Positions 15,472-25,600 of a DNA stretch of 30,625 bases are shown here, piece after piece. A program made the position numbers and the translations under genes. Position 1 is the stretch's first letter. Each line of letters starts with the position of its first letter. The DNA comes from Trichothermofontia sp037445115 (GTDB lineage: Bacteria; Cyanobacteriota; Cyanobacteriia; B231). The notes below the pieces were generated by a model that did no database searches, was not told where the DNA came from, and saw only the letters and a list, made by a program, of their open reading frames with translations. The stretch covers positions 1 through 30,625 of the forward strand of contig JBBILC010000053.1 of assembly GCA_037445115.1 (NCBI GenBank), given 5' to 3'.

Positions 15472-15841
15472 CGCAATTTCGTTCCGTAAACAATGTTATG
15501 AAGACATTGGGGATGTGGGGTGATCCTGTGCGATGCACCGAGGAGCAACGCGGATCACATCGAACACACTAGTCTTACCTGGTCAGTTCCAGGTAATGGA
15601 TGTTTCCAGCCGACCTTCCTAAGACTACCCTGAGTTGAGCGTCACTGGATGCTTTGTGTTGGGCTTACCCAAGCTTGGACAGGACTAATCGCCCATCTAG
15701 GGTGGGCCACACTCGCATATTGATAGAACTCCCCAAATACCAGCCGACGCATATCTCTGGGCATTGTGGCAGGTGAATCTACGGAGGGGCTAGGGCAACA
15801 GCGCTTAATCAGATAAAGTTTTGATGAAGAGTCGCTGAGAA
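15472..15841. other. Intergenic region upstream of the PEP-CTERM gene
   Basis: 370 bp between two minus-strand genes. It holds a perfect inverted repeat at 15575-15596 and a looser one (GTGATCC 15520-15526 with GGATCAC 15552-15558). No small gene is convincing. Confidence 0.4.
15575..15596. promoter_or_regulatory. Inverted repeat TTACCTGG-TCAGTT-CCAGGTAA
   Basis: Perfect 8-bp arms around six bases, about 105 bp upstream of the PEP-CTERM start codon. Size and position suit an operator, or a hairpin in a leader RNA. No regulator is identified. Confidence 0.4.
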
Positions 15842-16594
15842 TTATAAAAATCCTTCCTGCTCCAAATCTTCGATCATTTGAAGTGCTCGCGAGTCGCCAA
15901 TCTTGAGCAGCGAGGCTTTAGCGTCGGCTTGGACCCCTAGATCCGGATCTTCCACCAGGGTTTCAATCAAGGCATCGACGGCTGTGGCATAAACAACGTT
16001 GGAGGGCAATTCACGGCAGAGTTGACCGAGGGACCAGGCACAATTGCTGCGCACAACGGCAGTCGGATCTTTGCGTAGGGCTTCAATCAGGGGGGGGACC
16101 GCCGCGATCGTGGCCTCGTAGCTCACCGCCGACATCTGCCCTAGGGCACTGGCCGCCCACAGGCGTACTGCCGCAATATCGGTCTTCAGCGCATCGATTA
16201 AGGGCAGCAGCGATCGCTCATCATGGCAGTTACCCAAGGCCCAGACAACGCCTTTACGAACATAGCCATTCCAGTCAGCCAGTTGGGTAATGAGGGAATC
16301 AACCGCCACTGTACTGGGGTTACGCCCCAAGGCATAGGCTGCACTCACCCGCACCAGAGGACAACGATCGGCCAGCAGGTGCATAAGATGGGGAATAGCC
16401 CGTTCGTCCTGAATATCACAAAAGGCACGGGCAGCTAGCATCCGTTGTTGCGGGTCGGAAGAATCTAGCAATAGTAACATTGCCTCCGGATCAGGCTTGG
16501 GCGTCGCATCGACATCGATCGCATCCAAGTCATCCAGGGGGCTACCCAGGGCGCTGTCTGGGTCAAGAACTAGCAACTCGTCATCATCGTGCAT
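15842..16594 (-). CDS. HEAT-repeat protein (PBS-lyase HEAT-like)
   Basis: 250 aa from ATG 16594 (MHDDDELLVLDPDS); the frame is open a little further upstream (to 16630), but that part is not conserved-looking. After an acidic N-terminus, about six HEAT-like helical repeats follow from residue 40, each with the pattern A-x-x-[AS]-L-[GC] (AAYALGRNPS, GVVWALGNCHDERSLLPLI, AASALGQMS, NCAWSLGQL, AKASLLKIGDSRAL). This resembles the scaffold of phycobilin lyase subunits CpcE/CpcF and NblB, but also many general cyanobacterial HEAT proteins. No phycobilisome gene is nearby, so no lyase role is claimed. It probably acts as a soluble protein-protein scaffold. Confidence 0.85.
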   Translation of the reverse strand: MHDDDELLVLDPDSALGSPLDDLDAIDVDATPKPDPEAMLLLLDSSDPQQRMLAARAFCDIQDERAIPHLMHLLADRCPLVRVSAAYALGRNPSTVAVDSLITQLADWNGYVRKGVVWALGNCHDERSLLPLIDALKTDIAAVRLWAASALGQMSAVSYEATIAAVPPLIEALRKDPTAVVRSNCAWSLGQLCRELPSNVVYATAVDALIETLVEDPDLGVQADAKASLLKIGDSRALQMIEDLEQEGFL

Positions 16595-16701
16595 ACGTGA
16601 TAATTTACAGCACGGCGGCGATCGACGCATGACTAAGTTGGCATTTCGTCGCTTGACTGACCCTGGCCCAGGGGAGGCCCCGATCCGGGGGGGATCAGCA
16701 A

Positions 16702-16863
16702 TCAGAACGGGGAGACAGCAGGGAGAAGGGCAGTCTCCGTTTCGATGGGGGCAGGCGCTGCTAGGTCATTGGGTAAAAAGATGCGGGCACTCACGGCCAG
16801 CAAGGCAACCGCAAACACGAGGACGATCAGCAGGGGCAGGAGAATTTGACGCAGGAAGGACAT
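16702..16863 (-). CDS. Small single-helix membrane protein
   Basis: 53 aa from ATG 16863: MSFLRQILLPLLIVLVFAVA continuing LLAVSARIFLPNDLAAPAPI, then a short acidic tail ending AVSPF. One strong transmembrane helix at about 6-27, then a Pro/Ala-rich exterior or cytoplasmic tail. It resembles a short conserved cyanobacterial membrane protein, but I cannot name it. It lies between the glycosyltransferase and HEAT genes on the same strand. The palindromic element copy B sits 31 bp upstream, so the native promoter or leader has probably been altered; without that element this frame would be continuous with the glycosyltransferase frame. Confidence 0.6.
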   Translation of the reverse strand: MSFLRQILLPLLIVLVFAVALLAVSARIFLPNDLAAPAPIETETALLPAVSPF

Positions 16864-16893
16864 GGGGAGTGACGGAGCATTGAGAGATAGAGA

Positions 16894-16988
16894 TACAGCA
16901 CTTCCATACCTGGTGAGGTACAGACAAGGGGCTTAAGCCCCTTGTTCGCAAGGCTTGACCATACTTCATTAGAGAGGGAACGGCTGTA
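16894..16988 (+). mobile_element. 95-bp palindromic MITE-like element, copy B
   Basis: TACAGCACTTCCATACC...GAACGGCTGTA, full length (95 bp), with the 20-bp palindrome CAAGGGGCTTAAGCCCCTTG in the centre. The element overlaps the 3' end of the glycosyltransferase gene and supplies its final codons (QPFPL) and TAA stop. In the plus-strand frame used by copy A (there read on the minus strand) it is also open (STSIPGEVQTRGLSPL...). Confidence 0.85.
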
Positions 16989-19206
16989 TAGATGTCATTT
17001 TATTTAAATGTTTGGCACCCAAAGAAACTGAGTCGGTTGCAAGTTGGTGTCGGAGTGTGAGGAAGGCGTTGAGGGTGCCGATCGGCAGCTTGGCCAGATA
17101 GGCTTCACGATCGTTGACACCAAAGCTGATCAGGAGATGCTGATTATCGGGGGTCATCGTCAGGCCACACACATATTCGACGGATTTTTCTTTGAGATAG
17201 AAAAGGGGGGAGATTTCGGCCACTTGCAGTTGTGGGTGGGGAGATTGATCGGTGGGATACTGGGGTTTTAGATACACAAAGCGATGGAAATAATATCGGC
17301 GATTATTTTGCCAGATCATTTCGTGAACGATCGTCAAATACCCCGATCGGTAGGCCACCAGTTGGCTTCCACCCCGATATCGTTGGAGGTTAAGGTCAAT
17401 GCGACTTTCATGAATGCGATCGCAGTGGCCTGTTTCCAGGTCGGGTCGTAAAATTGTCAGGGGTTCCATCTGATAAATCAGATAGAGGGTATTTTGATAA
17501 ATCAAGGGCATCCAATTCTTTTGATGTTTCTCATCCTCAAACCCATGTAGTTTCAGAACGCGATCAATGGCATAGTGCTGGATTTGCCTGGGTAGGGGGT
17601 TGGTGTCGCTCCCTGGGCTATCTTGAATCAGGACGGGAGTTAAGCGACACAGGACCATCTCGTAGCGGTTGTGGACATTCATCATCCTGGTCGCTGCCAA
17701 CCCCCACAATTGCCCATCCAGTTGGATCAGGCGCATATCTTCGTAACCGATGACGGGACTAGGGTAAGTTGGGATAGAAGGGGTATTCTGTGACTCAAGC
17801 ACTGCATATTCCTGAATATGCTCGTGACCGTTAAGGTTCAATGGTTGACCATTAAAACAATTTTTGATCACAGCAGTATCAATCGTCAGAATGTGGTTAT
17901 AGGTCATCACCCGATCGTCATATTCATAGCGATTTTCTTCTAGATGAAATGTATAGTTAATCTCGCGAACATTAATGAGATATTGATCCTGTAATGGACT
18001 AAAAATAATAGAAGGATTGGTTAATTTATACTCTGGCTTATTTTTTGAGACCGTTAAGGCTTGAAATTCAACAATGGGTTCGCGATCGACATTGGGAACA
18101 AGTTGCTCCTCTAAGGATTGGATGTAAAAGAAAAGGCTGCTATGAATGTTTTGACGAATCGATTCGTTAAGTTGACGATCGCGATCGTGGATTAATAGCT
18201 CTGATATTAGATAACCCTTGTTTTTCTCATCAAGATAGTAGAAAAGAATACTTAACTCATATAAAAATTTATAGGCATAAACATCATGACTGACGAACAG
18301 GATATCACCTTCGGGATAGGAAATTTTCAGACCCCATTGGGCAAATTGATAGGCCAGCTTATATTTTTTGAGCGATCGATAGTACTGGGTAATCGCATAA
18401 ACAGCCTCTGCCCGTCTGGGATAGTATTCATAGGCTTCTAGATAATAGGCAAGGGCGACTGCCCAATTGTTTATTGCTTGGTGACAGTATCCAAGCATAT
18501 AAAGCGAATAATACATTTCCTCTCGCCAAGCTTTTTCCTTAAAGGCAAGACCCAACTCTAGGCGCTTTTTATAACAAATAATTGCCTTATCATACTGCTT
18601 TAAGTCCTTATAACTCTGGCCAAGATAAAACCAATATCGCTCATTCTCTGGTTCCGTCTTGAGTCCGGCTTCTAGTAATTGGATATCGCGTTGGAACTTT
18701 TCGGGTCGATTGCCACCATCGCAGTATTCAATGAACTTGATGCCCGTGAGAATTTCCCGATCGGCCTGGGGAATATGCAGATATTCATGGGTGACGCCTC
18801 GGTATTCTACTTCTAAAGATCCCTTGATAATTCGAGGATTGGCGTAGGTAAGTTCAGTTCCTTGATAAACCAGATAAACCTCGCTAGCCAACCGCTTTTT
18901 AAAGTTTGGATCGTCCACAATCAGGACCATATCGGCATCCATGAGCAGAATATAGTCCCCTTTATTGCGGGCCTGTTTTAAGGCCACGGTACGGTTAAAA
19001 CCAAAGTCTTGCCATGCTGTTCGTGTTAGCTCACCCGGAATCTGGTGCCTACCAAAGAACTCTTGAATGATATTCTCAGTGCCGTCGCTTGAACCGGTAT
19101 CTGAAATTACCCAATAGTCAATATAGTCTTTAACCGAGGCTAGGGCACGCTCAATAATTTTAGCTTCATTCTTCACAATCATATTCAAACAAAGTGTGAT
19201 CATCAT
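16969..19206 (-). CDS. Glycosyltransferase family 2 - TPR - five-bladed propeller fusion
   Basis: 745 aa. Residues 1-180: GT-A fold family 2 glycosyltransferase (ITLCLNMIVKNEAKIIERAL, WVISDTGSSDGT, and the metal-binding D90-A-D92 in YILLMDADM). Residues about 190-330: TPR helices (ERYWFYLGQSYKDLKQYDKAIICYKKRLEL and following). Residues about 385-735: blades resembling GH130/GH43-like five-bladed propellers (GYEDMRLIQLDGQLWGLAATRM, KNWMPLIYQNTLYLIYQMEP, RGGSQLVAYRSGYLTIVHEM, YYFHRFVYL, LLISFGVNDREAYLAKLP). Probably cytoplasmic, acting on glycans or glycoproteins; donor and acceptor unknown. The gene is clearly more AT-rich than its neighbours, especially 17.8-18.9 kb, suggesting later acquisition. 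Its last residues (IQPFPL) and stop come from palindromic element copy B. Confidence 0.85.
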   Translation of the reverse strand: MMITLCLNMIVKNEAKIIERALASVKDYIDYWVISDTGSSDGTENIIQEFFGRHQIPGELTRTAWQDFGFNRTVALKQARNKGDYILLMDADMVLIVDDPNFKKRLASEVYLVYQGTELTYANPRIIKGSLEVEYRGVTHEYLHIPQADREILTGIKFIEYCDGGNRPEKFQRDIQLLEAGLKTEPENERYWFYLGQSYKDLKQYDKAIICYKKRLELGLAFKEKAWREEMYYSLYMLGYCHQAINNWAVALAYYLEAYEYYPRRAEAVYAITQYYRSLKKYKLAYQFAQWGLKISYPEGDILFVSHDVYAYKFLYELSILFYYLDEKNKGYLISELLIHDRDRQLNESIRQNIHSSLFFYIQSLEEQLVPNVDREPIVEFQALTVSKNKPEYKLTNPSIIFSPLQDQYLINVREINYTFHLEENRYEYDDRVMTYNHILTIDTAVIKNCFNGQPLNLNGHEHIQEYAVLESQNTPSIPTYPSPVIGYEDMRLIQLDGQLWGLAATRMMNVHNRYEMVLCRLTPVLIQDSPGSDTNPLPRQIQHYAIDRVLKLHGFEDEKHQKNWMPLIYQNTLYLIYQMEPLTILRPDLETGHCDRIHESRIDLNLQRYRGGSQLVAYRSGYLTIVHEMIWQNNRRYYFHRFVYLKPQYPTDQSPHPQLQVAEISPLFYLKEKSVEYVCGLTMTPDNQHLLISFGVNDREAYLAKLPIGTLNAFLTLRHQLATDSVSLGAKHLNKMTSIQPFPL

Positions 19207-19638
19207 CCAAACCCTAATTTGTTATCTTTAGAATACCTTAGAGGGGTCACAGATTGCCAGAATGAGCAGCTAATCTAATTAAGAGGACCTCGATTAATTG
19301 ATGTGGGTGGCGAAGCCGCCTGCCTCAACCCCTTATAATCACGTGGGCACAGTTACGAAAATTGGTATTTTCGAGATGTTATTACAGCACTTCCATCCTC
19401 GGTGAGGTATAGGCAAGGGGCTTAAGCCCCTTGTTCGCAAGGCTTGACAGTACTTTATTAGAGAGGGAACGGCTGTAAATCTGATTGGTATGGTTATTAT
19501 CCTCTGCTATTGTTTTAGTCCGTTGTTACGGTTTATTCAGCACCATGTTTCTGGTAAATTCTTCCCATAGGTATTGTTTGTATGAACGTATGCGATCGCC
19601 CGCGATCGCCCACATCCTTAACGCTTTCTACCCTAGCT
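19207..19638. other. Intergenic region with palindromic element C
   Basis: It lies between the divergent glycosyltransferase and fumC genes. It holds element copy C (19383-19477) and a short GGTGGCGAAGCCGCCTGCCT segment (19308-19327), reminiscent of widespread cyanobacterial intergenic repeats. Promoters for both genes should lie here; none is clear. Confidence 0.4.
19383..19477 (+). mobile_element. 95-bp palindromic MITE-like element, copy C
   Basis: Full-length copy in the same orientation as copy B, bounded by TA on both sides. The central 20-bp palindrome is identical to the other copies. The frame that is open in copies A, B and D has one TAG here. It lies in the intergenic region before fumC, where it may affect transcription. 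Confidence 0.85.
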
Positions 19639-21063
19639 ATGGAACCAACCTCAACCTCCCCGCTGATGCCATCCGGAACCCATCGAACTGAAACTGACAG
19701 TATGGGAGAAATTGCCGTTCCCAACGATCGCTACTGGGGGGCACAGACCCAACGCTCCCTCATCCACTTTGCGATCGGCCATGATGTGATGCCACGGGAA
19801 ATGATTCGGGTCTTGGGGATCTTAAAAAAGGCAGCGGCGATCGTCAATCGTGATCTAGGCAAGCTTTCAGCCGATCATGCGGACCTGATCATTGCGGCGG
19901 CGGATGAGGTGATCGCAGGGCGCTTAGATGATCACTTCCCCCTGCGCATCTGGCAAACGGGGAGCGGCACCCAAACCAATATGAATGCGAATGAGGTGAT
20001 TGCCAACCGCGCGATCGCGTTGGCGGGGGGACGGTTAGGTAGCAAAACCCCAATTCACCCGAATGATCATGTCAATATGTCCCAGTCGTCAAATGATACC
20101 TTCCCCACGGCGATGCATATTGCGGCTGTGGAGCAAATCCAACAGCGGTTGTTACCGACAGTGACGGGCCTACGAACGGCGATCGCGGCGAAAGCAGATG
20201 CCTTTAGCGACATTGTTAAAATTGGCCGTACCCACCTGATGGATGCGGTACCCCTAACCTTAGGGCAAGAATTTTCCGGTTATGTGGATCAACTGGATAA
20301 GGACCTGGCACGCCTGCAAGCCACCCTGCCGGATTTATACGAATTGGCGATCGGGGGGACGGCGGTCGGAACCGGATTGAATACCCATCCTGCCTTTGCC
20401 GAACAGGTCGCCGCAGAAATTGCCACCCTGACGGGTTTACCCTTTGTGAGTGCCCCCAATAAATTTGCCGCTTTGGCAGCCCATGACGCGATCGTCATGA
20501 CCAGTGGCGCGCTAAAAACCCTGGCCTGTTCGCTCATGAAAATTGCCAACGACTTGCGTTGGCTGGGATCAGGGCCGCGTTGTGGGTTAGGGGAATTATT
20601 GCTACCCGAAAATGAACCGGGATCATCGATTATGCCGGGGAAAGTCAATCCCACCCAATGTGAGGCGATGACAATGGTGTGTTTGCAGGTTTTAGGCAAT
20701 GATACGGCGATCGCGATGGCGGGCACCCAGGGCAATTTTGAATTGAATGTGTTCAAACCGATGATGATTTTTAACCTACTCAATTCTATCCGTCTGTTAG
20801 CCGATGCCTGTGGTTTATTTACCGACCATTTGGTCATTGGGCTGCGACCGAACCACGATCGGATTCAGTTTTTCCTTGACAATTCCCTCATGCTCGTGAC
20901 CGCCTTAAATCCCCACATTGGTTACGATAATGCTGCTAAGGTCGCCAAGAAAGCCTACGCTGAAGGCACAACCTTACGGGAAGCTTGCGTTGCCCTAGGG
21001 TTCCTGACCGGGGATGCCTTCGATCGACTGGTGCGCCCTGAAGCCATGATTCACCCCGCCTAG
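19639..21063 (+). CDS. fumC: Fumarate hydratase class II
   Basis: 474 aa from ATG 19639; starts at 19582 (493 aa) and 19666 (465 aa) are alternatives, the last being closest to the usual family length. Fumarase (fumarate + water = malate), TCA cycle, cytosolic homotetramer. Motifs: DSMGEIAVPNDRYWGAQTQRS near the start, GSGTQTNMNANEVIANRA, the HPNDHVNMSQSSNDTFPTAM block, GRTHLMDAVPLTLGQEFSGY with the catalytic His, and the superfamily signature GSSIMPGKVNPTQCEA with the catalytic Ser in the flexible loop. No oddity in the coding region. Monocistronic. Confidence 0.95.
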   Translation: MEPTSTSPLMPSGTHRTETDSMGEIAVPNDRYWGAQTQRSLIHFAIGHDVMPREMIRVLGILKKAAAIVNRDLGKLSADHADLIIAAADEVIAGRLDDHFPLRIWQTGSGTQTNMNANEVIANRAIALAGGRLGSKTPIHPNDHVNMSQSSNDTFPTAMHIAAVEQIQQRLLPTVTGLRTAIAAKADAFSDIVKIGRTHLMDAVPLTLGQEFSGYVDQLDKDLARLQATLPDLYELAIGGTAVGTGLNTHPAFAEQVAAEIATLTGLPFVSAPNKFAALAAHDAIVMTSGALKTLACSLMKIANDLRWLGSGPRCGLGELLLPENEPGSSIMPGKVNPTQCEAMTMVCLQVLGNDTAIAMAGTQGNFELNVFKPMMIFNLLNSIRLLADACGLFTDHLVIGLRPNHDRIQFFLDNSLMLVTALNPHIGYDNAAKVAKKAYAEGTTLREACVALGFLTGDAFDRLVRPEAMIHPA

Positions 21064-21210
21064 TCGTTTGTCATACCTAAAATTATGGGTTGTAGGTTGG
21101 TGTCGAGTCTGCGAGACCCAACACATTGGCTGGAGCGTCAAGCTTCAAATGAGAGGCTCTCGACCAGCTCAGCCCGAACGGATGAGTCCCAATTAAGAAC
21201 GCTCTAAATC

Positions 21211-22272
21211 TTAACGAGCAATACTAGATTGGGCGATGCCCGGTTCCAGTAGATTGAGCTGGCGCTGATGTCGCCGTCGGGCGGCCTCCTGGAGATCGAT
21301 ATTGCGATCGGTCTCATCCACGATCTCACCCGTTAAAACCTCCAGGATATCTTCTAGGGTAATGACACCAGCAACAACCCCGTATTCATCCAGGACTACA
21401 GCAATATGTTCGCGGCGGTTGAGGAAGTCCTTGAGTAGCTTATCCACACGGACGGTTTCCGGGACAAAGCGCACCGGGCGGGTTAGGGTGGCAATTTTGC
21501 GATTCACTTGCCCCTCCACCAGTGCGGCCATTACTTCACTCTTGAGGACAACCCCAAGGACATCATCCAGTGAGTCGCCAGTGGCAATAATGCGCGAATG
21601 CTGGGAGGAAAGCACGGGCCACTTGGCTTCGGCAAGGGTCAAATCACTCCGAATGTGGGTAATGGTGACACGGGGGGACATCAGGTCAGCGGCGATCATG
21701 TCATTCAGATGGAATACCCGCTGAATAATTTCGGCTTCACCTTCTTCGAGGATGCCCTCCTGGCGGCCAATTTTAGCGAGAAATTGAATTTCAGCCTCGT
21801 TGGTGGTGAAGCGTCGTTTCCCCCGTGTGAAGGGAGTCGTCACCCACTCGATCGCCAATACCAGGGGCAGCATCAGCACGGTCAGCCCCTTGACGGGCAA
21901 AGCGGCCAGCAGGGCAATGGGTTCCGCATAGCGTTCCCCGATCGTCTTGGGCAGAATTTCCCCAAAGACAATGATCAAAAACGTCAGCACCCCAGAGAAA
22001 ATCCCCAACCAGGCATCCCCCAGCACCAAAGTGGCTAGGTGGCCAACGGTCATGCTGCCCACAATGTTGAAAATGTTATTCAGGACCACGATCGTCGCGA
22101 TCGGGCGGTTAATTTTTTCACGGATCGTCAGTAGGGTGATTGCCGCGAGTTTGCGGGACTGGGCAAGTTGCTGCACCTTAATCAGGGGCACCGAGAGCAG
22201 GGCTGTCTCAATCCCAGAGCAGAGGGCTGAACCCAGCAACACGATCGCAACTACGGTCAGTAGCTCAAACAT
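21211..22272 (-). CDS. CNNM/CorC-type (hemolysin family) membrane protein with CBS pair
   Basis: 353 aa. N-terminal DUF21/CNNM domain with four hydrophobic segments within residues 1-140, including the characteristic 'LLGSALCSGIETALLSV', 'IATIVVLNNIFNIVGSM' and 'IIVFGEILPKTIGERYAEPIA'. Then two CBS domains (about 180-310) starting 'FHLNDMIAADLMSPRVTITHI' and 'HIAVVLDEYGVVAGVITLEDILEVLTGEI'. Family members are linked to magnesium or cobalt transport or homeostasis in the inner membrane. The C-terminal CorC_HlyC domain found in many relatives (total 420-450 aa) is absent; the protein ends about 35 residues after the second CBS. Confidence 0.9.
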   Translation of the reverse strand: MFELLTVVAIVLLGSALCSGIETALLSVPLIKVQQLAQSRKLAAITLLTIREKINRPIATIVVLNNIFNIVGSMTVGHLATLVLGDAWLGIFSGVLTFLIIVFGEILPKTIGERYAEPIALLAALPVKGLTVLMLPLVLAIEWVTTPFTRGKRRFTTNEAEIQFLAKIGRQEGILEEGEAEIIQRVFHLNDMIAADLMSPRVTITHIRSDLTLAEAKWPVLSSQHSRIIATGDSLDDVLGVVLKSEVMAALVEGQVNRKIATLTRPVRFVPETVRVDKLLKDFLNRREHIAVVLDEYGVVAGVITLEDILEVLTGEIVDETDRNIDLQEAARRRHQRQLNLLEPGIAQSSIAR

Positions 22273-22671
22273 ACGATCCCCACGGAGGGGAATAGGTCTC
22301 CTTGTCAGTTAAGTAGAGGGAAAACGCCGAATACCATGCATAGCACACCCTGGACCTCAATACCTGAGGCCGGAGAACTTCACCATAGAGAATGCTAGGC
22401 ACGGATCAGCGAGTATCAGTTAAAGAATGGGGAGTGGCAAAGGTTGGTTTCCCTATAATGGACCATTTCCCCCAATCTGGACCAGGAAATCAAGCCCGAT
22501 CGGTCATCCTGGGTCCAGTGATGGGACGCGATTAACCCACAGCGTCGCGCTGCGATCGCGGGGGACTACTCCTTAACTCTAGATCATGGGACAGAAGTAA
22601 TTGTGTTTTGGGTGACGTTTGTCAGAAATCATAACGGGGCGCCAGCCAGCCAGCAGCCGCACCCTTACCCC
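22273..22671. other. Intergenic region, nothing recognised
   Basis: 399 bp. The only structure noted is an imperfect inverted repeat (CTGGACCAGGA 22477-22487 with TCCTGGGTCCAG 22507-22518). No gene, RNA or known repeat is seen. Confidence 0.4.
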
Positions 22672-25600
22672 CTAGGGCACAATTAGGGGGCCGGCTCCGT
22701 AGGAAGTGCTGTTAAGGGTCAGCGCATAGCCCGGACTCAGGGGGTAGTAAACTTCGTTTTTAGTACCCGTTGCATAAACAATCCCCAAAGAGGCGATGGT
22801 AGTACTTCCCGCCGTATTTAGGCCAAGCCCCAGAAAGGGCACCGATCCCAAATAGGCACCAACCGTGGGGAGAGCGGGTGTTGGGGGGTTCAGGGGAATT
22901 CCTTGGGCATTAAGACTGATCAGGGAACCATTGGCAAACGTAATCGCACCGCCAGTACGACCGGCAATTAGCAACAGCAGACCGTCCCCTGCGCCGATCG
23001 TGATATTGCCGTTGTAGGTGAAATCGCCATTACCGCCGCCGATCGCCACCCCAGCACCCAGGGCACCCACATTCGAGATATTGCCACTTGTGACCAAGAA
23101 GGTCCCCGTATGGTATTCCAGTTGAATGCCATTGCGGCCCGCATTGGTAATGCCGAGGGTGTTAAAGGTAACATCCACGCTGGAGTTTGTGCCAACAGTA
23201 ATCCCGTTATCGACTGGGTCGGTAATGGTGGTGGCACCCGTCACCGTAAGCCGACCGCTAACATTATCCAGATCAATGCCATCATCCGCTGATTTCGTCG
23301 AGGTTACGGTACTTAGCGTGATATCTGCTACCACATTGGTGAGGTCGATCGCGGCCCCCTGGTTAGCAACGATTTTGTTCGTTGTCCCCTGAATGGTGAC
23401 GGTTCCCCCTGTGGTCACCCGTAGGCCATTGCCGATCGTATTCTGCATACTCATATCCACGATCGTCAGGGTTCCGACGGCACCGCCACTGATCCCCCAA
23501 CCACTGGCATTCCCCACATTCACCCCCCGAATCGTGTTGTTTTGGCCTAACGTGATCCCATTCCCCGCCGCATTGTTGATGAAGGGACTCGTTCCGTTAA
23601 TGGCCGGGAGCGGATTGCTAAAGGTGGGTAGGGTTAACCCCAAGAGATTCGCCAGACTGCTCCCCGCTGCGCCTTGGCCAGTGAGGGTTTGGTTATTAAG
23701 TAGGGTAATGCCATTGGCATAGTTAAGCACACTGCCCGAATGGAGGAAAATATCATCCCCCGCACCGGGATTGTTGCCACCCGTCCCGTTGACCGCATTA
23801 AAGGCGGCGAGGGAGGTAAAGGGATCACTCAGCGTACCCAAGTTGGCTGAGCTGGGGGCGTTGTCGTTGATAAACCAGAGGCGATCGTTGATGGTGAGTA
23901 CCACCTCTGCTGTTTCCGGACCAAAGCCATTGGCGATCGTATAGAAGAAAGATTCATTGCCTGCAAACCCTGGAGCCGGATCGTAGGCAAAGCTGCCATC
24001 GGCATTCAGCAGCACCGTACTGCCACTGGCCAGGGTAATGGTATTCCCAGGGGAATTCACATCCGCCGTGGCGAGACTCGCGCCAAACCCTAGCAGGCTC
24101 AGTTGGTCCCCGGCATCATTACTCAGAACGCCATTGGTCGCCGGTACCGTAATCCCCACATTCCCCAGGGAGGTGAAAGCATCATCCACCGCATCGGGCC
24201 GCTCACCCACCGCGATCGTTACCGTCGCATCATCCGACCCCTCGCTATTCGTCAAGCGATAGTCAAAGGTCAACAATCCGGTGAAGTCCGTGGGCGGGGT
24301 AAAGTCCAGCGTGCCACCAGCGGCCACCGTGATGACGGCTAGGGGACTCCCTCCCGGCAACACAACCGAGTCGCCAAAGGCGTTATCGGTGACTGTGCCT
24401 GCGATCGGTGCTCCCCCCGCCAGCACCACGTTGCCAAAGGTTCCCGTGGCTTGGGGATTCCCGATCGTATCGTTGCTCGTAATGCTCGTACTCAGCGTGC
24501 CATTCAAGGCAATATGGAACAGGTTATTGGCTGGGGTACTGTCAGCCGGTAGGGCCGGGGTGGGATCATCCACCGCATCCGGGGCGACGAGCAGTTCTAC
24601 CGTCGTGGTTGCTGTGGCTTGGTTATTGGTTTCATTGGTTTCGGCGATCGCATTGGCCGGATCAACGATCGCGGTATTGTCCTTAATTCCTGCCGTCGTT
24701 GCAATAACGGGAATGGTCAAAATTGCGCTCGCGCCACCATTAAGAACGCCGCCGGTAAAGGTGACGGTATTCCCCGCGATCGTGGCGGTAAAACCATTGG
24801 TGGCTGTGGGCGTCCCGTTGGGATCTATCCCCGTGGGCAGACTATCCGCAACCGTAATGCCACTAGCAGTTGCGGTCCCCAGGTTCTGGACGGTCAGAAT
24901 ATAGTTAAAGCTATCGCCCACGTTAACGGGATCGGCGCTATCGGTCTTGCCAATGATGAGGTCGATCGGCGGCAACGGTGGGGAGGGGTTGCCAACACCG
25001 GGAGGATTACCAACACCGGGAGGATTACCCGGATTATTGCCCGGATTACCACCACCGGGGGGATTGCCCGGATTATTGTCCGGCGTGTCATCGGGGGGAG
25101 TCCCAGGATTGCCACCCGGATTATTACCCGGCGTGCCATCGGAGGGATTCCCAGGGGTGCCGCCCGGATTATTCCCAGGTGCAGGATTGTCGATCGCCAC
25201 TTCAGGGATCGGCTCCAAGTTGGTGGTAAAATCTTGCCCGCTCAGTTGGGCGGGATTAATACCCTGGAGGATGGCTAAAAATTCCCCGGTGACCAAATCG
25301 CGAATCACCGTGTCACCGTTAAAGCGGCCAGAGGGATCAAGTTCGGAGGTAATCTGAATGAAATCTAGATCCTGAAAGCGCAGCCCCCCGGCTAAACCGA
25401 TGTAATCGGTACCATTCTCAAAATCATCGACCACATCGGCATCGAGCAGGTTAGGTCCCCCCGTCGTTGCCGTTGCTTGGCCGGATACTCTGGCTAAAAT
25501 AAACTTGTCGGCACCGGGTCCCCCCGTCAGGCTATCGGGTCCCAGGTCGCCAAACAGCACATCATTGCCGCGATCGCCCAAGAGAACATCCGCCCCTTTG

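Noticed and set aside
15842..16594. Phycobilin lyase subunit (CpcE/F)
   Set aside because: Only general HEAT repeats are visible and no phycobilisome gene is nearby.
16766..16969. 67-aa minus-strand frame starting in palindromic element B
   Set aside because: It is out of frame with the 53-aa membrane protein, which has a well-formed helix.
20289..20837. 182-aa minus-strand frame inside fumC
   Set aside because: It is antisense to the catalytic core of fumarase and has no independent features.
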